Positions 23,588 to 32,004 of a stretch of DNA of 64,000 nt are shown here, piece after piece. This DNA is from Halobacillus halophilus DSM 2266 (GTDB taxonomy: Bacteria > Bacillota > Bacilli > Bacillales > Halobacillaceae), in NCBI RefSeq assembly GCF_000284515.1, contig NC_017668.1, forward strand, positions 3,286,001-3,350,000, given 5' to 3'. Below the pieces are notes generated by a model. The model was not told the DNA's origin, did no database searches, and was given only the letters and a program-made list of their open reading frames with translations. Every line of letters starts with the position of its first letter. The stretch's first letter is position 1. The position numbers and the translations under genes are program-made.

Positions 23588-24478
23588 ATGTATAAAAATT
23601 GGTTCTTCAGGCGAGTGGATCGCTTTTTTGACTGGCTTGAGAATCATCAGAAAAGCATCTACTCCATTTCCCTAACGATATTCTTGCTGTTAGCTGCTGG
23701 AGTAGGTGGTTACATTTCATGGAGATATTGGAATAATCCTATGTTCGCTGATCCCGGAACGATCATTGAACATATGGCGAATATCCCTTTAATTACAGGG
23801 ATGTTGGCTATGGTTCTAATTCTCGCCGGTGGATCGTTTGTCATATGGATGTCTTTGTCGATGATTAAAAAAGTGAAAATTAATAAAATGGAGTTTGATA
23901 TTAGTGACAGCGCCCTTGCAGAATCTAGAATTCAGCAGCGATTCACCTTTATCTCATCCATGCTCGAACAGAATATCGAAATCCTGTCCGATATTTACGA
24001 GGATAAGAAATCGTTTAAAAGAAGAATGGAAGAAGATACCGTACAGCAGGAAATCATCAGTTATTTAGCTTCTGATTACCGGGATTACATACGAGTTTTT
24101 TATCCGGATTTACAATCCGAATTGTTTATTTTGAGTACCACAGAGAACATGGACCAAAATACGACGCGTATGTATAAGTTCCTCTTAAGAAATGAGAAAA
24201 CTCAACAAGCCGTTTACTCCAACCGTTTAATCAATGGAGAGAATACGTTAGTCGGGTTAGCGTGTTTTGAGAAGGAATTCGAAGGAGAATCGGAAGGACA
24301 GTACAAAGTGGAAACGGATGAGCATATTATTATAGTTATGAAAACAGGTTTTGATTTACCGTTTGAACAATATGACATCGATGCACTTCAAAGTATTATT
24401 AACTACTCAAAGATCCTGTACGAGGAATTGATGATCACGTACTACTTGGATACAAACGAAGTGATAAAAGAAAAATAA
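23588..24478 (+). CDS. Two-span membrane protein with GAF-like sensory domain (putative)
   Basis: A 296-residue protein. Two membrane helices (about 24-45 and 68-92) are followed by a charged helical linker and an alpha/beta domain of about 150 residues (RVFYPDLQSELFILSTTENM; TLVGLACFEKEF; HIIIVMKTGFDLPFEQYDID; ALQSIINYSKILYEEL). The helix-strand order resembles a GAF domain, but no cofactor residue is evident and no catalytic output domain is present. The N-terminus is cytoplasmic and basic. RBS GAAGGAAGG precedes ATG. A 51-residue basic protein is encoded next. Function unknown. Confidence 0.65.
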   Translation: MYKNWFFRRVDRFFDWLENHQKSIYSISLTIFLLLAAGVGGYISWRYWNNPMFADPGTIIEHMANIPLITGMLAMVLILAGGSFVIWMSLSMIKKVKINKMEFDISDSALAESRIQQRFTFISSMLEQNIEILSDIYEDKKSFKRRMEEDTVQQEIISYLASDYRDYIRVFYPDLQSELFILSTTENMDQNTTRMYKFLLRNEKTQQAVYSNRLINGENTLVGLACFEKEFEGESEGQYKVETDEHIIIVMKTGFDLPFEQYDIDALQSIINYSKILYEELMITYYLDTNEVIKEK

Positions 24479-24528
24479 AAGGACAAGACGATAAGTGCTT
24501 GGTTTATTGAAAATAAAGGAGATATACG

Positions 24529-24684
24529 ATGACTGATAAGGACAAAGCACCCCCAAAAGACATAGCCAAGGAGTTTGTAAGGAATCGTCAAGCTCATATT
24601 AAAAAGAACAAACCTAACCAAAATGGTACTTCAAGTTTATTAAACCATTTGCACAAACAAAGAAGGGAAACGAGAACCCACTAA
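24529..24684 (+). CDS. 51-residue basic hydrophilic protein
   Basis: ATG 24529 follows AAAGGAGA by six bases, 50 bases after the GAF-like gene. The product is rich in Lys, Arg, Asn and His (DIAKEFVRNRQAHIKKNKPN) with no hydrophobic core, so it may be disordered or nucleic-acid-binding. Probably cotranscribed with its neighbour. Confidence 0.55.
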   Translation: MTDKDKAPPKDIAKEFVRNRQAHIKKNKPNQNGTSSLLNHLHKQRRETRTH

Positions 24685-24809
24685 AAAGCGGGCTGTTTCC
24701 CTCCAGACAGATCGTATAAATGAGCACGAACCGGATATTCTTACTACACTTCTCGAGGAGACTCCTACCAACTCGGGGCTTTTTTGTGTGCTAATAACAC
24801 GAACAACGA

Positions 24810-24959
24810 TTAGAACGAGTCCTTAGAGGCTCTTTTCTTAAACCATCGCTTCCAAAAACTGTGACGGGGAATATTCTTGAGCGGAACTGGCGGCGTGACT
24901 TTCCCTGTGACCTGATCAATAAAGAGTTTAACCCGCTTCCTTAAATAATCTTCGCCCAC
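24810..24959 (-). CDS. Hypothetical small basic protein (49 aa)
   Basis: GTG 24959 has AGGAGG seven bases upstream; a longer frame to 25058 lacks any signal. The product (MGEDYLRKRVKLFIDQVTGK.. ending KRASKDSF) is basic, with a Trp/Phe/Lys cluster WKRWFKKR near the C-terminus. No family recognised. Confidence 0.5.
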   Translation of the reverse strand: MGEDYLRKRVKLFIDQVTGKVTPPVPLKNIPRHSFWKRWFKKRASKDSF

Positions 24960-25105
24960 ATTCAGTCCTCCTGTAAAACGTCTTTTAGTATTGTATGTTA
25001 CAGTGTTCCCCTTCACCATAGAACCTGTGGTTTGTAATGGAGGATGGGAAATAACCACTTATTTTTTCAAGTGTGAATCTGGTAAAGTTTAATGTAGATA
25101 TTACA

Positions 25106-25142
25106 TAAAAAAATGTAACTCCCTAACAATCGGAAGTTACAC
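25106..25142 (-). terminator. Terminator of the ytxJ transcript
   Basis: TGTAACTtCC / GGgAGTTACA on the minus strand, followed by a T7 run. It lies 65 bases after the YtxJ stop. Confidence 0.8.
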
Positions 25143-25208
25143 TTTTGTTTATCGTTTGTTTAACTAACGCCCACGTTCGCACACTAATCTTCTAACACTC
25201 CTGCTCAA

Positions 25209-25547
25209 TTAACGAACCTCTTTCCGTATACGCTTTTCTGTTATTTTCCAATGGGATGTATTCCATACAACTTGTTGTTTATCTATGAGGAGAATTTGAG
25301 GTGATTTATGAGAAATGTTTGTATCCTTTGCGATCTCATTGGATACTCTTCTGTTTTCAATAACCTTCACCATATAGCAATCTATTTCATCTTCCCCTGA
25401 CTTTTGGAAAGTCTTCAGTTGCTTGAAGGCTCTAGCACTTATCAAACAGGATGTGCTATGTTTATAAACTAATATCGGAGAATCCATCGAACGTTTCCAT
25501 ACGTTTTGCCAATCTTCTTGTGATGTCAGTTCATTAATACTCTCCAT
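25209..25547 (-). CDS. ytxJ: Bacillithiol-system redox-active protein YtxJ
   Basis: A 112-residue thioredoxin-fold protein. Family hallmarks are present: the early Trp-rich segment EDWQNVWKRSMDSPILVYKH, the active-site TSCLISARA (family consensus TxCPIS), and the conserved SPQILLI before W. The single redox Cys with no CxxC partner fits a monothiol bacilliredoxin-like role in removing bacillithiol from proteins. Pro in CPIS is Leu here, a mild departure. ATG 25547 is preferred to 25553 because AGGGGG then has normal spacing. Confidence 0.88.
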   Translation of the reverse strand: MESINELTSQEDWQNVWKRSMDSPILVYKHSTSCLISARAFKQLKTFQKSGEDEIDCYMVKVIENRRVSNEIAKDTNISHKSPQILLIDKQQVVWNTSHWKITEKRIRKEVR

Positions 25548-25584
25548 TTTCATCCCCCTATAAGTCTAATACGTCCAATAAGCC

Positions 25585-25749
25585 CTACCTATTGCTCCGA
25601 TTGTCTAAAATAGAACCAAAGATTAAGCCTAAGACGATACCAACTGGAATACTAATCGCTACTTGATTAATAGCTACTCCAACGCTGGTGCCAATCGCTG
25701 CACCCAGAGCAATTCCTAATCCACGGAACCTTGAGTGTCTCATATTCAT
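25585..25749 (-). CDS. 54-residue glycine-rich membrane protein
   Basis: Two glycine-zipper-like hydrophobic helices (GLGIALGAAIGTSVGVAI; IPVGIVLGLIFGSIL) flanked by basic ends. ATG 25749 or 25743 follows GGAGAGGA. Small proteins of this kind are common in Bacillaceae; no function known. It lies 32 bases upstream of the ytxJ gene on the same strand and may share its message. Confidence 0.6.
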   Translation of the reverse strand: MNMRHSRFRGLGIALGAAIGTSVGVAINQVAISIPVGIVLGLIFGSILDNRSNR

Positions 25750-25976
25750 ATTCCTCTCCATTTGGTAGAGTATATTTATCCATAATCCCTTTACATTACA
25801 TACGGTTTAATACAGCAAACGTTTCATAAAATGGCTCCCTTACTTTTTCTAAGGATTCCTATTTATACATTACGTCCGCAGTGGGTAAACATTTGAATTA
25901 TCTAAAGCTTTTGCTGTTCCACACGTCCGTGTTCGTAACCTAGTGGATCATCAATTCTATACTTGATTCAGTACAA

Positions 25977-26365
25977 TCAATAATGAGCTTTCCCAGTGCC
26001 AAAATAGAAAGCATGGAAACTGCCCCACACGGTGACTACTCCGACTGTATCCTTTACCAAATCTATGAAAGTAAAAGAGCGGCCAACGACAAATAATTGG
26101 TGAACTTCATCTCCCACCCCATACAGGATGGAAAATAAAGCAGCCAAACAGCTGGTTACCTTCGTTAATCTATGATTCACGCCTAAAGCTGCGATGAGTA
26201 GAAGATAGAGGATCGCGAATTCAACAAAATGCATCATTTCAAGAACCGTATTCATTTTAATACCCCCAGGAACTGCTTGATCGTTTGGATCGGGTAGCTG
26301 GACTGCAGCCAGATCATCCCCATGTAAATCAAAGGGAGGAGCGTAATGAATAATCTTCTGATCAC
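25977..26365 (-). pseudogene. VanZ-family protein split by a frameshift
   Basis: GTG 26365, behind CAGGAG, opens VIRRLFITLLPLIYMGMIWL and SSYPIQTIKQFLGVLK then stops. The second frame overlaps as ATGA and continues with the VanZ core: HFVEFAILYLLL, GVGDEVHQLFVVGRSFTFID and LVKDTVGV. In intact relatives these are one protein of about 130 residues. VanZ-like proteins are membrane proteins linked to glycopeptide and lipopeptide tolerance. The break lies at an A4 run. It could be two coupled cistrons, but a frameshifted gene is more likely. Confidence 0.65.
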
Positions 26366-26550
26366 GTTAGCCATCTCCTGCCATAATGAGAGTTTTCTAT
26401 TATTATAGAAAGCAGACGAGAATTTTATACTCCATCCCTCTTAAAAGCAGATCGAATAGCCCCACCTACACCCCTATAAACGTATACGTGAGTCTGAGCC
26501 CAGCCATCCAGACCGGACCATTCCGTTGCAAGTTCCATCAATCAAAAAAA

Positions 26551-26583
26551 GAGTAAATCAATGAAAACTCCATTGATTTACTC
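26551..26583 (-). terminator. Terminator of the GH30 operon
   Basis: GAGTAAATCAATG / CATTGATTTACTC with a T7 run on the minus strand, 20 bases after the GH30 stop. Between here and the VanZ gene (26366-26550) no gene is seen. Confidence 0.88.
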
Positions 26584-26603
26584 AAATAAGGACAATGACC
26601 ATA

Positions 26604-27950
26604 TTATCTTTCAATAATACAAGTCGTAATCGATCTTTTTGGTAAGTGAACCTCAGAATAATAGTCTTGCATCTCTATCTTTGTGGATTGATCTTCTTCT
26701 GTTTCATTCAGGAGAACCACAATGATCTCATTCGGATTATTTTTAAACGCTGTTAAAGAAAGGCTTTCCGCGGAGGAATTTACTTTCACTCTTTTGGCTC
26801 CAGGTCGTATGTACTTACTGAAATGACCAATGTAATAATAAGAACTGTTAAAATGGACGACATCTCTTTCCGTATCTGCAATAATTGGAGCATCGCAGTA
26901 GTTGCCAACATGATTAGGTCCACCCTGTTCATTGAGCACTAAATTCCAATCAATAAACCCTTCAAGCCAGTTGTTCATATCCCCGATAATATTACGGGCA
27001 TATCGTTCACCTGTTCCCCATGCCCCTAGCTGTACTCCCCCTTCAATGCAACCCTCTGTAAACAGTAAATGTTTGTCAGGAAATTGTTCATGTACTTTAG
27101 AAAGGTTCTCGAATTCTTCTGATACATACCAGTGGTTCCCAGTTCCCCAAACATATTGAGCCGCTTCTGGATCAGAGAGTACAGCGGAAGCTCTTTCCAC
27201 AATCATGTCACGGTTATGATCCCAGATAATTATTTTTTTATCTCCATAGCCTGCTCTTTGTAAAGTTGGGCCGAGATAGTTCTTAACAAAATCTCTTTCT
27301 TCTTCAGCTGTGTACTCACACGAATCCCAGGTTTGGGCTACTGCTGGCTCATTTTGAACGGTAACCCCCCAAATCTTCACATCATTCTCTTCCATAGCAG
27401 TAATGTAGGCAGCATAATAATCAGCCCATAGTTGTCGGAATTCCTCTTTTAGCTTCCCACCATTATTCATTTCATTGTTGGTTTTCATCCATGCGGGAGG
27501 GCTCCACGGTGAAGATAAAATCGTCAACTCTTCACCTGCTATCTCCTTCGCATCATGGATCAATGGTAGGACCCATTCCTTCTCCCGATCAATGGTAAAG
27601 GACTCAAGAGTTGTATCGTTCTCTTCTACATATGTGTAATTTTCTAAGGCAAAATCACAACTGTTGATATGAGTTCTTCCAAGATTATAGGCCAATCCTT
27701 CCTTCTTATCAAAATAGGACTGAATGACCTTGGAGCGGTTTTGAGGGGAAATCTGACTAAGAGTGTAACTGGCTGCTTCAGAGAATGCCCCGCCAAATCC
27801 CATCCATTCCTGAAATTCTTCTTCTGCATGAATCGTTATATAGGAATTTCTCGCTGTAGTCGTTTCATTTGAAAATATGGATTTTTCACCTTTATTTTCT
27901 AAAAATGAAGCTGATTCTTTATCTGATTGGATAACTGTAAACTTTCTCAA
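26604..27950 (-). CDS. Glycoside hydrolase family 30 (intracellular)
   Basis: A 448-residue GH30 enzyme with the (beta/alpha)8 barrel plus beta-domain architecture. The acid/base Glu is in TVQNEP (E201) and the nucleophile in LLFTEG (E299); WGFGGAFSEA-type motif near residues 51-59 and SPWSPPAWMK at 148-156 are typical. GH30 members include glucosylceramidases and beta-1,6-glucanases. There is no signal peptide, so it acts on imported oligosaccharides or glycosides. It starts with TTG 27950 behind AAAGGAGG. It is the last gene of the LacI-controlled ABC operon. Confidence 0.9.
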   Translation of the reverse strand: MRKFTVIQSDKESASFLENKGEKSIFSNETTTARNSYITIHAEEEFQEWMGFGGAFSEAASYTLSQISPQNRSKVIQSYFDKKEGLAYNLGRTHINSCDFALENYTYVEENDTTLESFTIDREKEWVLPLIHDAKEIAGEELTILSSPWSPPAWMKTNNEMNNGGKLKEEFRQLWADYYAAYITAMEENDVKIWGVTVQNEPAVAQTWDSCEYTAEEERDFVKNYLGPTLQRAGYGDKKIIIWDHNRDMIVERASAVLSDPEAAQYVWGTGNHWYVSEEFENLSKVHEQFPDKHLLFTEGCIEGGVQLGAWGTGERYARNIIGDMNNWLEGFIDWNLVLNEQGGPNHVGNYCDAPIIADTERDVVHFNSSYYYIGHFSKYIRPGAKRVKVNSSAESLSLTAFKNNPNEIIVVLLNETEEDQSTKIEMQDYYSEVHLPKRSITTCIIER

Positions 27951-27982
27951 AATGAAAACCTCCTTTAAAGCGCAACGATTGA

Positions 27983-28822
27983 TTAACTTTTAACAGCGCC
28001 ATCGGTAATACTTTTAATGAACATCCGATTAAATAACAGGAATATGATGATCAATGGTACCGTCGCCCAAAATGTACCTGATAAAATCATTCCATAATCC
28101 TTTACCCTGTCGTCCATTAGTGACCGTAAAGCTACTTGAATGGTATGCATGGATTGATCTTTTAAAACGACAAGAGGCCATAAGTAATCACCCCAGATTT
28201 GCATGAAGACAATGATCCCAAGCGTGGCAAAGGCTGGTAAAATCGTAGGAATAATGATGTTCCAATACATTCGAAAATTACTACAGCCATCAATTCTTGC
28301 GGCCTCCATAATCTCATCAGGTACCGCACTAGAAATATACTGCCTCATCCAGAATATACCAAAAGCATGCATTAATCCGGGTACAATAACAGCTTTTAAA
28401 TCACTTAACCAACCAAGCTCTGTAATAATAAAATACGTTGGAATTAGCCCTAGCTGAGGAGGGATCATCATTGTTCCAAGAATCAATACAAATAATATTC
28501 CTCTGCCAGGAAAGGGTATTTTAGCGAAGGCAAAACCTGCTAAAGAACACAGGAGAACTACCCCTAGCGTAATAGATGTGGAAACGATTAGTGAATTTAA
28601 CATAGTTCGAAAAAAAGGAATACTGCCTAATACATTCTGGAAATTGGTAACTAGTTCAGATCCAGGTATAAGAGCCGGTGGAGTTTGGTTGATCGTTTCG
28701 TTTGAATTCGTCGCCATCACAAACATCCAATAAAATGGGAATAACGAAGCTAAAGATACGGTTATAAGGAATCCATAGAGAGAAGACTTAGCCATTTTTT
28801 GTTTCACTTTTTCACTGTACAT
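27983..28822 (-). CDS. Carbohydrate ABC transporter permease (MalG-type)
   Basis: A 279-residue inner component with six membrane helices. The EAA loop EAARIDGCSNFRMYWNIIIP, which docks the ATPase, is intact, and the N-terminus SLYGFLITVSLASLFPFYWM is CUT1-like. Its start overlaps the stop of the MalF-type permease by one base (ATG/TAA-type junction at 28822), so the two are coupled. No ATPase gene is in the operon; a shared MsmX-type ATPase elsewhere is expected, as in Bacillus. Confidence 0.92.
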   Translation of the reverse strand: MYSEKVKQKMAKSSLYGFLITVSLASLFPFYWMFVMATNSNETINQTPPALIPGSELVTNFQNVLGSIPFFRTMLNSLIVSTSITLGVVLLCSLAGFAFAKIPFPGRGILFVLILGTMMIPPQLGLIPTYFIITELGWLSDLKAVIVPGLMHAFGIFWMRQYISSAVPDEIMEAARIDGCSNFRMYWNIIIPTILPAFATLGIIVFMQIWGDYLWPLVVLKDQSMHTIQVALRSLMDDRVKDYGMILSGTFWATVPLIIIFLLFNRMFIKSITDGAVKS

Positions 28823-29820
28823 TATTTAGCACCCACCTTATCTGAACCACCAATTCGATTGGTGAAATACATGTTGATCGTAGAGATGATAATAATCAGG
28901 ACAAACAACACGATGGCTGTGGCAGACGCCGTACCAAAGAAATTACTGGAGAATGCATCTCTATATAAGTACAAGACCACACTGATTCCTTCTGGTCTTC
29001 CTCCACGCCCCTGGAAAATTTGTGGTTCCGCAAACAACTGCAAAGCACCAATTGTAGCTGTAAATACGGTAAACAAGATAAATGGTTTAAGCATCGGGAT
29101 CGTAATATGAATGATTTGCTGTCGAAGGCTTGCTCCATCCATCTTAGCCGCCTCATACAAATCTTTAGGGATACTTTGCATTCCAGCTAAATAAATAATA
29201 GTGTTATAGCCTACCCATCTCCAAAAAACCATGGTAGCAATAGCGATTTTCGTCCCCCATTCAGATCTTGTCCAAGTTATCGGTTCCATACCAAATACTC
29301 CGATGATGGAATTCACAAGACCAGATTCTTGGTTACTAAAAATAACACTAAAGACAATGGCTACCGCAACGATCGATGTTACGTAAGGTAAAAAGATCGC
29401 AAGCCTGAAGAAACTTTGCCCCTTAACTAACGCAGAGTTCAAAGCAAACGCAAGTAATAACGCAGCGAGTAATTGCGGAGCAGTACCCATTAAACCAATG
29501 ACGATCGTGTTATATAAAGATTTCCAGAAAAGAGGATCGTTAAAGATAATCACAAAGTTGTTCAAACCTACGAAGGTCATTTCACCTAAGCCATCCCACT
29601 TAAAAAAAGCTAGATAAAAACTGAATAAAATTGGAAATAAACCAAACACCGCAAAGAGAAGATAAAAAGGGGATATAAATAAATAACCAGAAATCATGTT
29701 TCTTTTTTTCTGAGAAAGCTGTCGCCTTTTAGGTGATTCCTTTTGGTTGGGAATACCAGGTTCAACCTGGCTATCATCATAATAGTGCTCTTGTTTTGGC
29801 TGGGGTTGAGACATACCCAT
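28822..29820 (-). CDS. Carbohydrate ABC transporter permease (MalF-type)
   Basis: A 332-residue CUT1 permease. An N-terminal hydrophilic extension of about 40 residues (Gln/Pro rich) precedes six helices. The EAA motif YEAAKMDGASLRQQIIHITI is complete. It pairs with the following MalG-type gene and the preceding binding protein to form an importer. An inverted repeat lies in the 59-base gap before it. Confidence 0.92.
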   Translation of the reverse strand: MGMSQPQPKQEHYYDDSQVEPGIPNQKESPKRRQLSQKKRNMISGYLFISPFYLLFAVFGLFPILFSFYLAFFKWDGLGEMTFVGLNNFVIIFNDPLFWKSLYNTIVIGLMGTAPQLLAALLLAFALNSALVKGQSFFRLAIFLPYVTSIVAVAIVFSVIFSNQESGLVNSIIGVFGMEPITWTRSEWGTKIAIATMVFWRWVGYNTIIYLAGMQSIPKDLYEAAKMDGASLRQQIIHITIPMLKPFILFTVFTATIGALQLFAEPQIFQGRGGRPEGISVVLYLYRDAFSSNFFGTASATAIVLFVLIIIISTINMYFTNRIGGSDKVGAK

Positions 29821-29836
29821 CCTCCTTTAAAAAATT

Positions 29837-29867
29837 AAGTGGGTAAGTGTGTTCAGCTTACCCACTT
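29837..29867 (-). terminator. Intercistronic stem-loop after binding-protein gene
   Basis: AAGTGGGTAAG / CTTACCCACTT with a nine-base loop and a T6 run on the minus strand, between the binding-protein and permease genes. Partial termination or 3' end protection here would give more binding protein than permease, a common pattern in ABC operons. Confidence 0.75.
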
Positions 29868-29879
29868 ATTTCTCATTGA

Positions 29880-31178
29880 TTAACGTGAAAGTCTTCGCTC
29901 GATTCTTGATACGATGTCTTCCCACTCTTGCTCAGGATCAGACCCATCATACACATTGTATAATCCTTGAACGACTTCCATATTGGCATCGCCATATTGC
30001 TCACCTTTATGAACATGCTCAACCTCTAAAGCTGCATCGGCGAAGATCTGCGCTACGTTCTGTCCACCATAGTAATCATCTGTTATATTCTTAAACTCTT
30101 CTTTTTCATAAACTTCAGGAGTAGATGGGAACATTCCATTATTCTTAAAGGATTTCAGTTGCTGCTCAGGTGCCAGTAACCATTTTAAGAACTTATAAGC
30201 TTCTTCCGGGTGTTCAGACTGCTTAGGAATCGTCATCCATGAACCTCCCCAGTTTCCTGCTCCTTCAGGCATAGAAGCAATTCTCCAGTTTTCGGCATCT
30301 GGAGCATTATTCTTAATTGTATCCCTCATCCAGGCCGGTCCAGGTAAGGTTGCAAAACTTCCGTTCGACATGCCTTCTCCCCATTCAGGCGACCATAACT
30401 CATAATTTCCTATGTAATCCTCCTGCATCATACCAGAAACATTCATGAAAGCATCTTTTATATAAGGAGAGGAATCAATGATTAATTCTCCATCTTTGTT
30501 GAAATATTGCTCTGGAGCCTGGTCTTTTTTAGCATTAAATACGGTTTCAGGATTATCAACCATCACTTTTCCTGTCTCTTCCAAAACAGTAGATGCTACT
30601 TTCTCATAGTCATCCCATGTTTGGATTAGCTCGTTCACTTCTTCAGGTTTCGATGGTAATCCCGCTTCCTCGAAAACATCTTTTCTATAAAACATGGCTG
30701 TTGGTCCAATATCTGTAGGAATACCAAATTGGAATTCACCATCTACACTTGAACCAATCTCCCATACCCAATCTAAGTAATTGTCTTGAATGTCTTCTGC
30801 ACCAAATTCATTTAAATTATAAAATTTGTCTTGAGCGCCTTTGTACTTATCAATCTCAGATACCTCGATAGCAGCCATATCAGGAGCTCCACTACCCGCA
30901 GATAATGCAGTAAATAGATTGTTATGGTGGTCCGCCATACTAATCTGCTGAATGTCTATACTGACATTAGGATTCTCTTCTACATATTCTTCAACTAAAC
31001 TTTCATAATCAGCACCAAATAACCAGAAAGACAACTCTACCTCCGCATCTTCAGATCCAACAGTTTTAACATCACCTTCTGAAGCGTTTTCATTTTCTTC
31101 CGTACTACTACTGTCCGAACAACCTGCCAAAAACACAGCTAAAACTAGTAAAAACGCAATACTCCAACTTTTCTTCAA
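29880..31178 (-). CDS. Extracellular sugar-binding lipoprotein (CUT1 family)
   Basis: A 432-residue protein with a lipoprotein signal (MKKSWSIAFLLVLAVFLAGC, lipobox LAGC) and a Ser/Glu-rich linker. The mature domain shows class I solute-binding features: VELSFWLFGADYESLVEEYV, MAAIEVSEIDKY, NWGGSWMTIPKQSEHPEEAY and KFLKWLLAPEQQ. It should capture a sugar or glycoside outside the membrane and deliver it to the two permeases. Two operators lie upstream. Confidence 0.92.
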   Translation of the reverse strand: MKKSWSIAFLLVLAVFLAGCSDSSSTEENENASEGDVKTVGSEDAEVELSFWLFGADYESLVEEYVEENPNVSIDIQQISMADHHNNLFTALSAGSGAPDMAAIEVSEIDKYKGAQDKFYNLNEFGAEDIQDNYLDWVWEIGSSVDGEFQFGIPTDIGPTAMFYRKDVFEEAGLPSKPEEVNELIQTWDDYEKVASTVLEETGKVMVDNPETVFNAKKDQAPEQYFNKDGELIIDSSPYIKDAFMNVSGMMQEDYIGNYELWSPEWGEGMSNGSFATLPGPAWMRDTIKNNAPDAENWRIASMPEGAGNWGGSWMTIPKQSEHPEEAYKFLKWLLAPEQQLKSFKNNGMFPSTPEVYEKEEFKNITDDYYGGQNVAQIFADAALEVEHVHKGEQYGDANMEVVQGLYNVYDGSDPEQEWEDIVSRIERRLSR

Positions 31179-31204
31179 AATATACTCCCCCTACTCTCTA
31201 ATTT

Positions 31205-31222
31205 ACTAAACCGGTTTCGTTA
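31205..31222. promoter_or_regulatory. LacI-family operator, copy 1
   Basis: ACTAAACCGGTTTCGTTA, centred on AAACCGGTTT, a typical LacI/GalR palindrome with central CG. Located 27 bases upstream of the binding-protein start. An identical 18-mer lies at 31292. Confidence 0.85.
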
Positions 31223-31291
31223 AAAGCAGTATTTTATCGCTGAAGATACACCATTCCAAGAATGGATCGTCAGAAAATAAAGAATATTCAC

Positions 31292-31309
31292 ACTAAACCG
31301 GTTTCGTTA
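31292..31309. promoter_or_regulatory. LacI-family operator, copy 2
   Basis: Exact copy of the 18-mer at 31205, 87 bases away, between the YesL stop and the first copy. The pair could allow looping over the promoter of the transport operon. Confidence 0.85.
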
Positions 31310-31323
31310 TTGCCATTTTATTA

Positions 31324-31989
31324 CTACCTTCCCATTATGTCAACGCTTTCTTTTTCTGCATGATTCTGGATTTTTAATTTATCTATACGTGAAGCTATTT
31401 TTCTAGACACATACACGATGACAAATCCAAATAAACTGGTTGAAAAAAAGAGATACAATGAGGGGAGATAATATAAAGCGATTTGAATCCCTATGAAGCT
31501 TAGAAAAGCAGCGATGGTAAGGATAGGTGAAGAAAAGGCATAATAAAACGAATGTTTAATAGCTTGTAACGCACTTAGTCTCAAATGAACTAGAAGTGGA
31601 AAACTGAACATGAGCATAATGATGTAAAGAATAGTCATAAAGATCCAAACTCCTGCTAATGCAGCGAACATACCATTTTCCATAGTAATGGTGAATCGAA
31701 GATCCACATAAAGGATTATTCCTGCCACTAGTTGAATGACTAATAATAAATTCGCCTTTGTAAATGACTTTTTATACGCTCGCCAATACAGGCTGAACAT
31801 CTTCTCTTGCATCATCCCTTTTTTCTGCCATTTATCAATTACTTCTAACAAGGCAGCTGTGGAGGGGCCAATCCCTCCTATCACTACGCCCATTAAGGTA
31901 AATAAAATCCAAAGAATATTCAGATAGGCTAATGTAAAAATAAATTCTGTACTCGTTCGAATTGCGGAAAAAGTTTGATTCGTATTCAT
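31324..31989 (-). CDS. YesL family protein (DUF624)
   Basis: A 221-residue membrane protein with five or six helices. The opening ILWILFTLMGVVIGGIGPSTAALLEV is diagnostic for YesL/DUF624, which is regularly found beside CUT1 transporters and hydrolases in Bacillus carbohydrate loci. Molecular role is unknown. It lies 15 bases after the LacI gene and is cotranscribed with it. Confidence 0.88.
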   Translation of the reverse strand: MNTNQTFSAIRTSTEFIFTLAYLNILWILFTLMGVVIGGIGPSTAALLEVIDKWQKKGMMQEKMFSLYWRAYKKSFTKANLLLVIQLVAGIILYVDLRFTITMENGMFAALAGVWIFMTILYIIMLMFSFPLLVHLRLSALQAIKHSFYYAFSSPILTIAAFLSFIGIQIALYYLPSLYLFFSTSLFGFVIVYVSRKIASRIDKLKIQNHAEKESVDIMGR

Positions 31990-32004
31990 AAGAATTCTCC
32001 TTAT

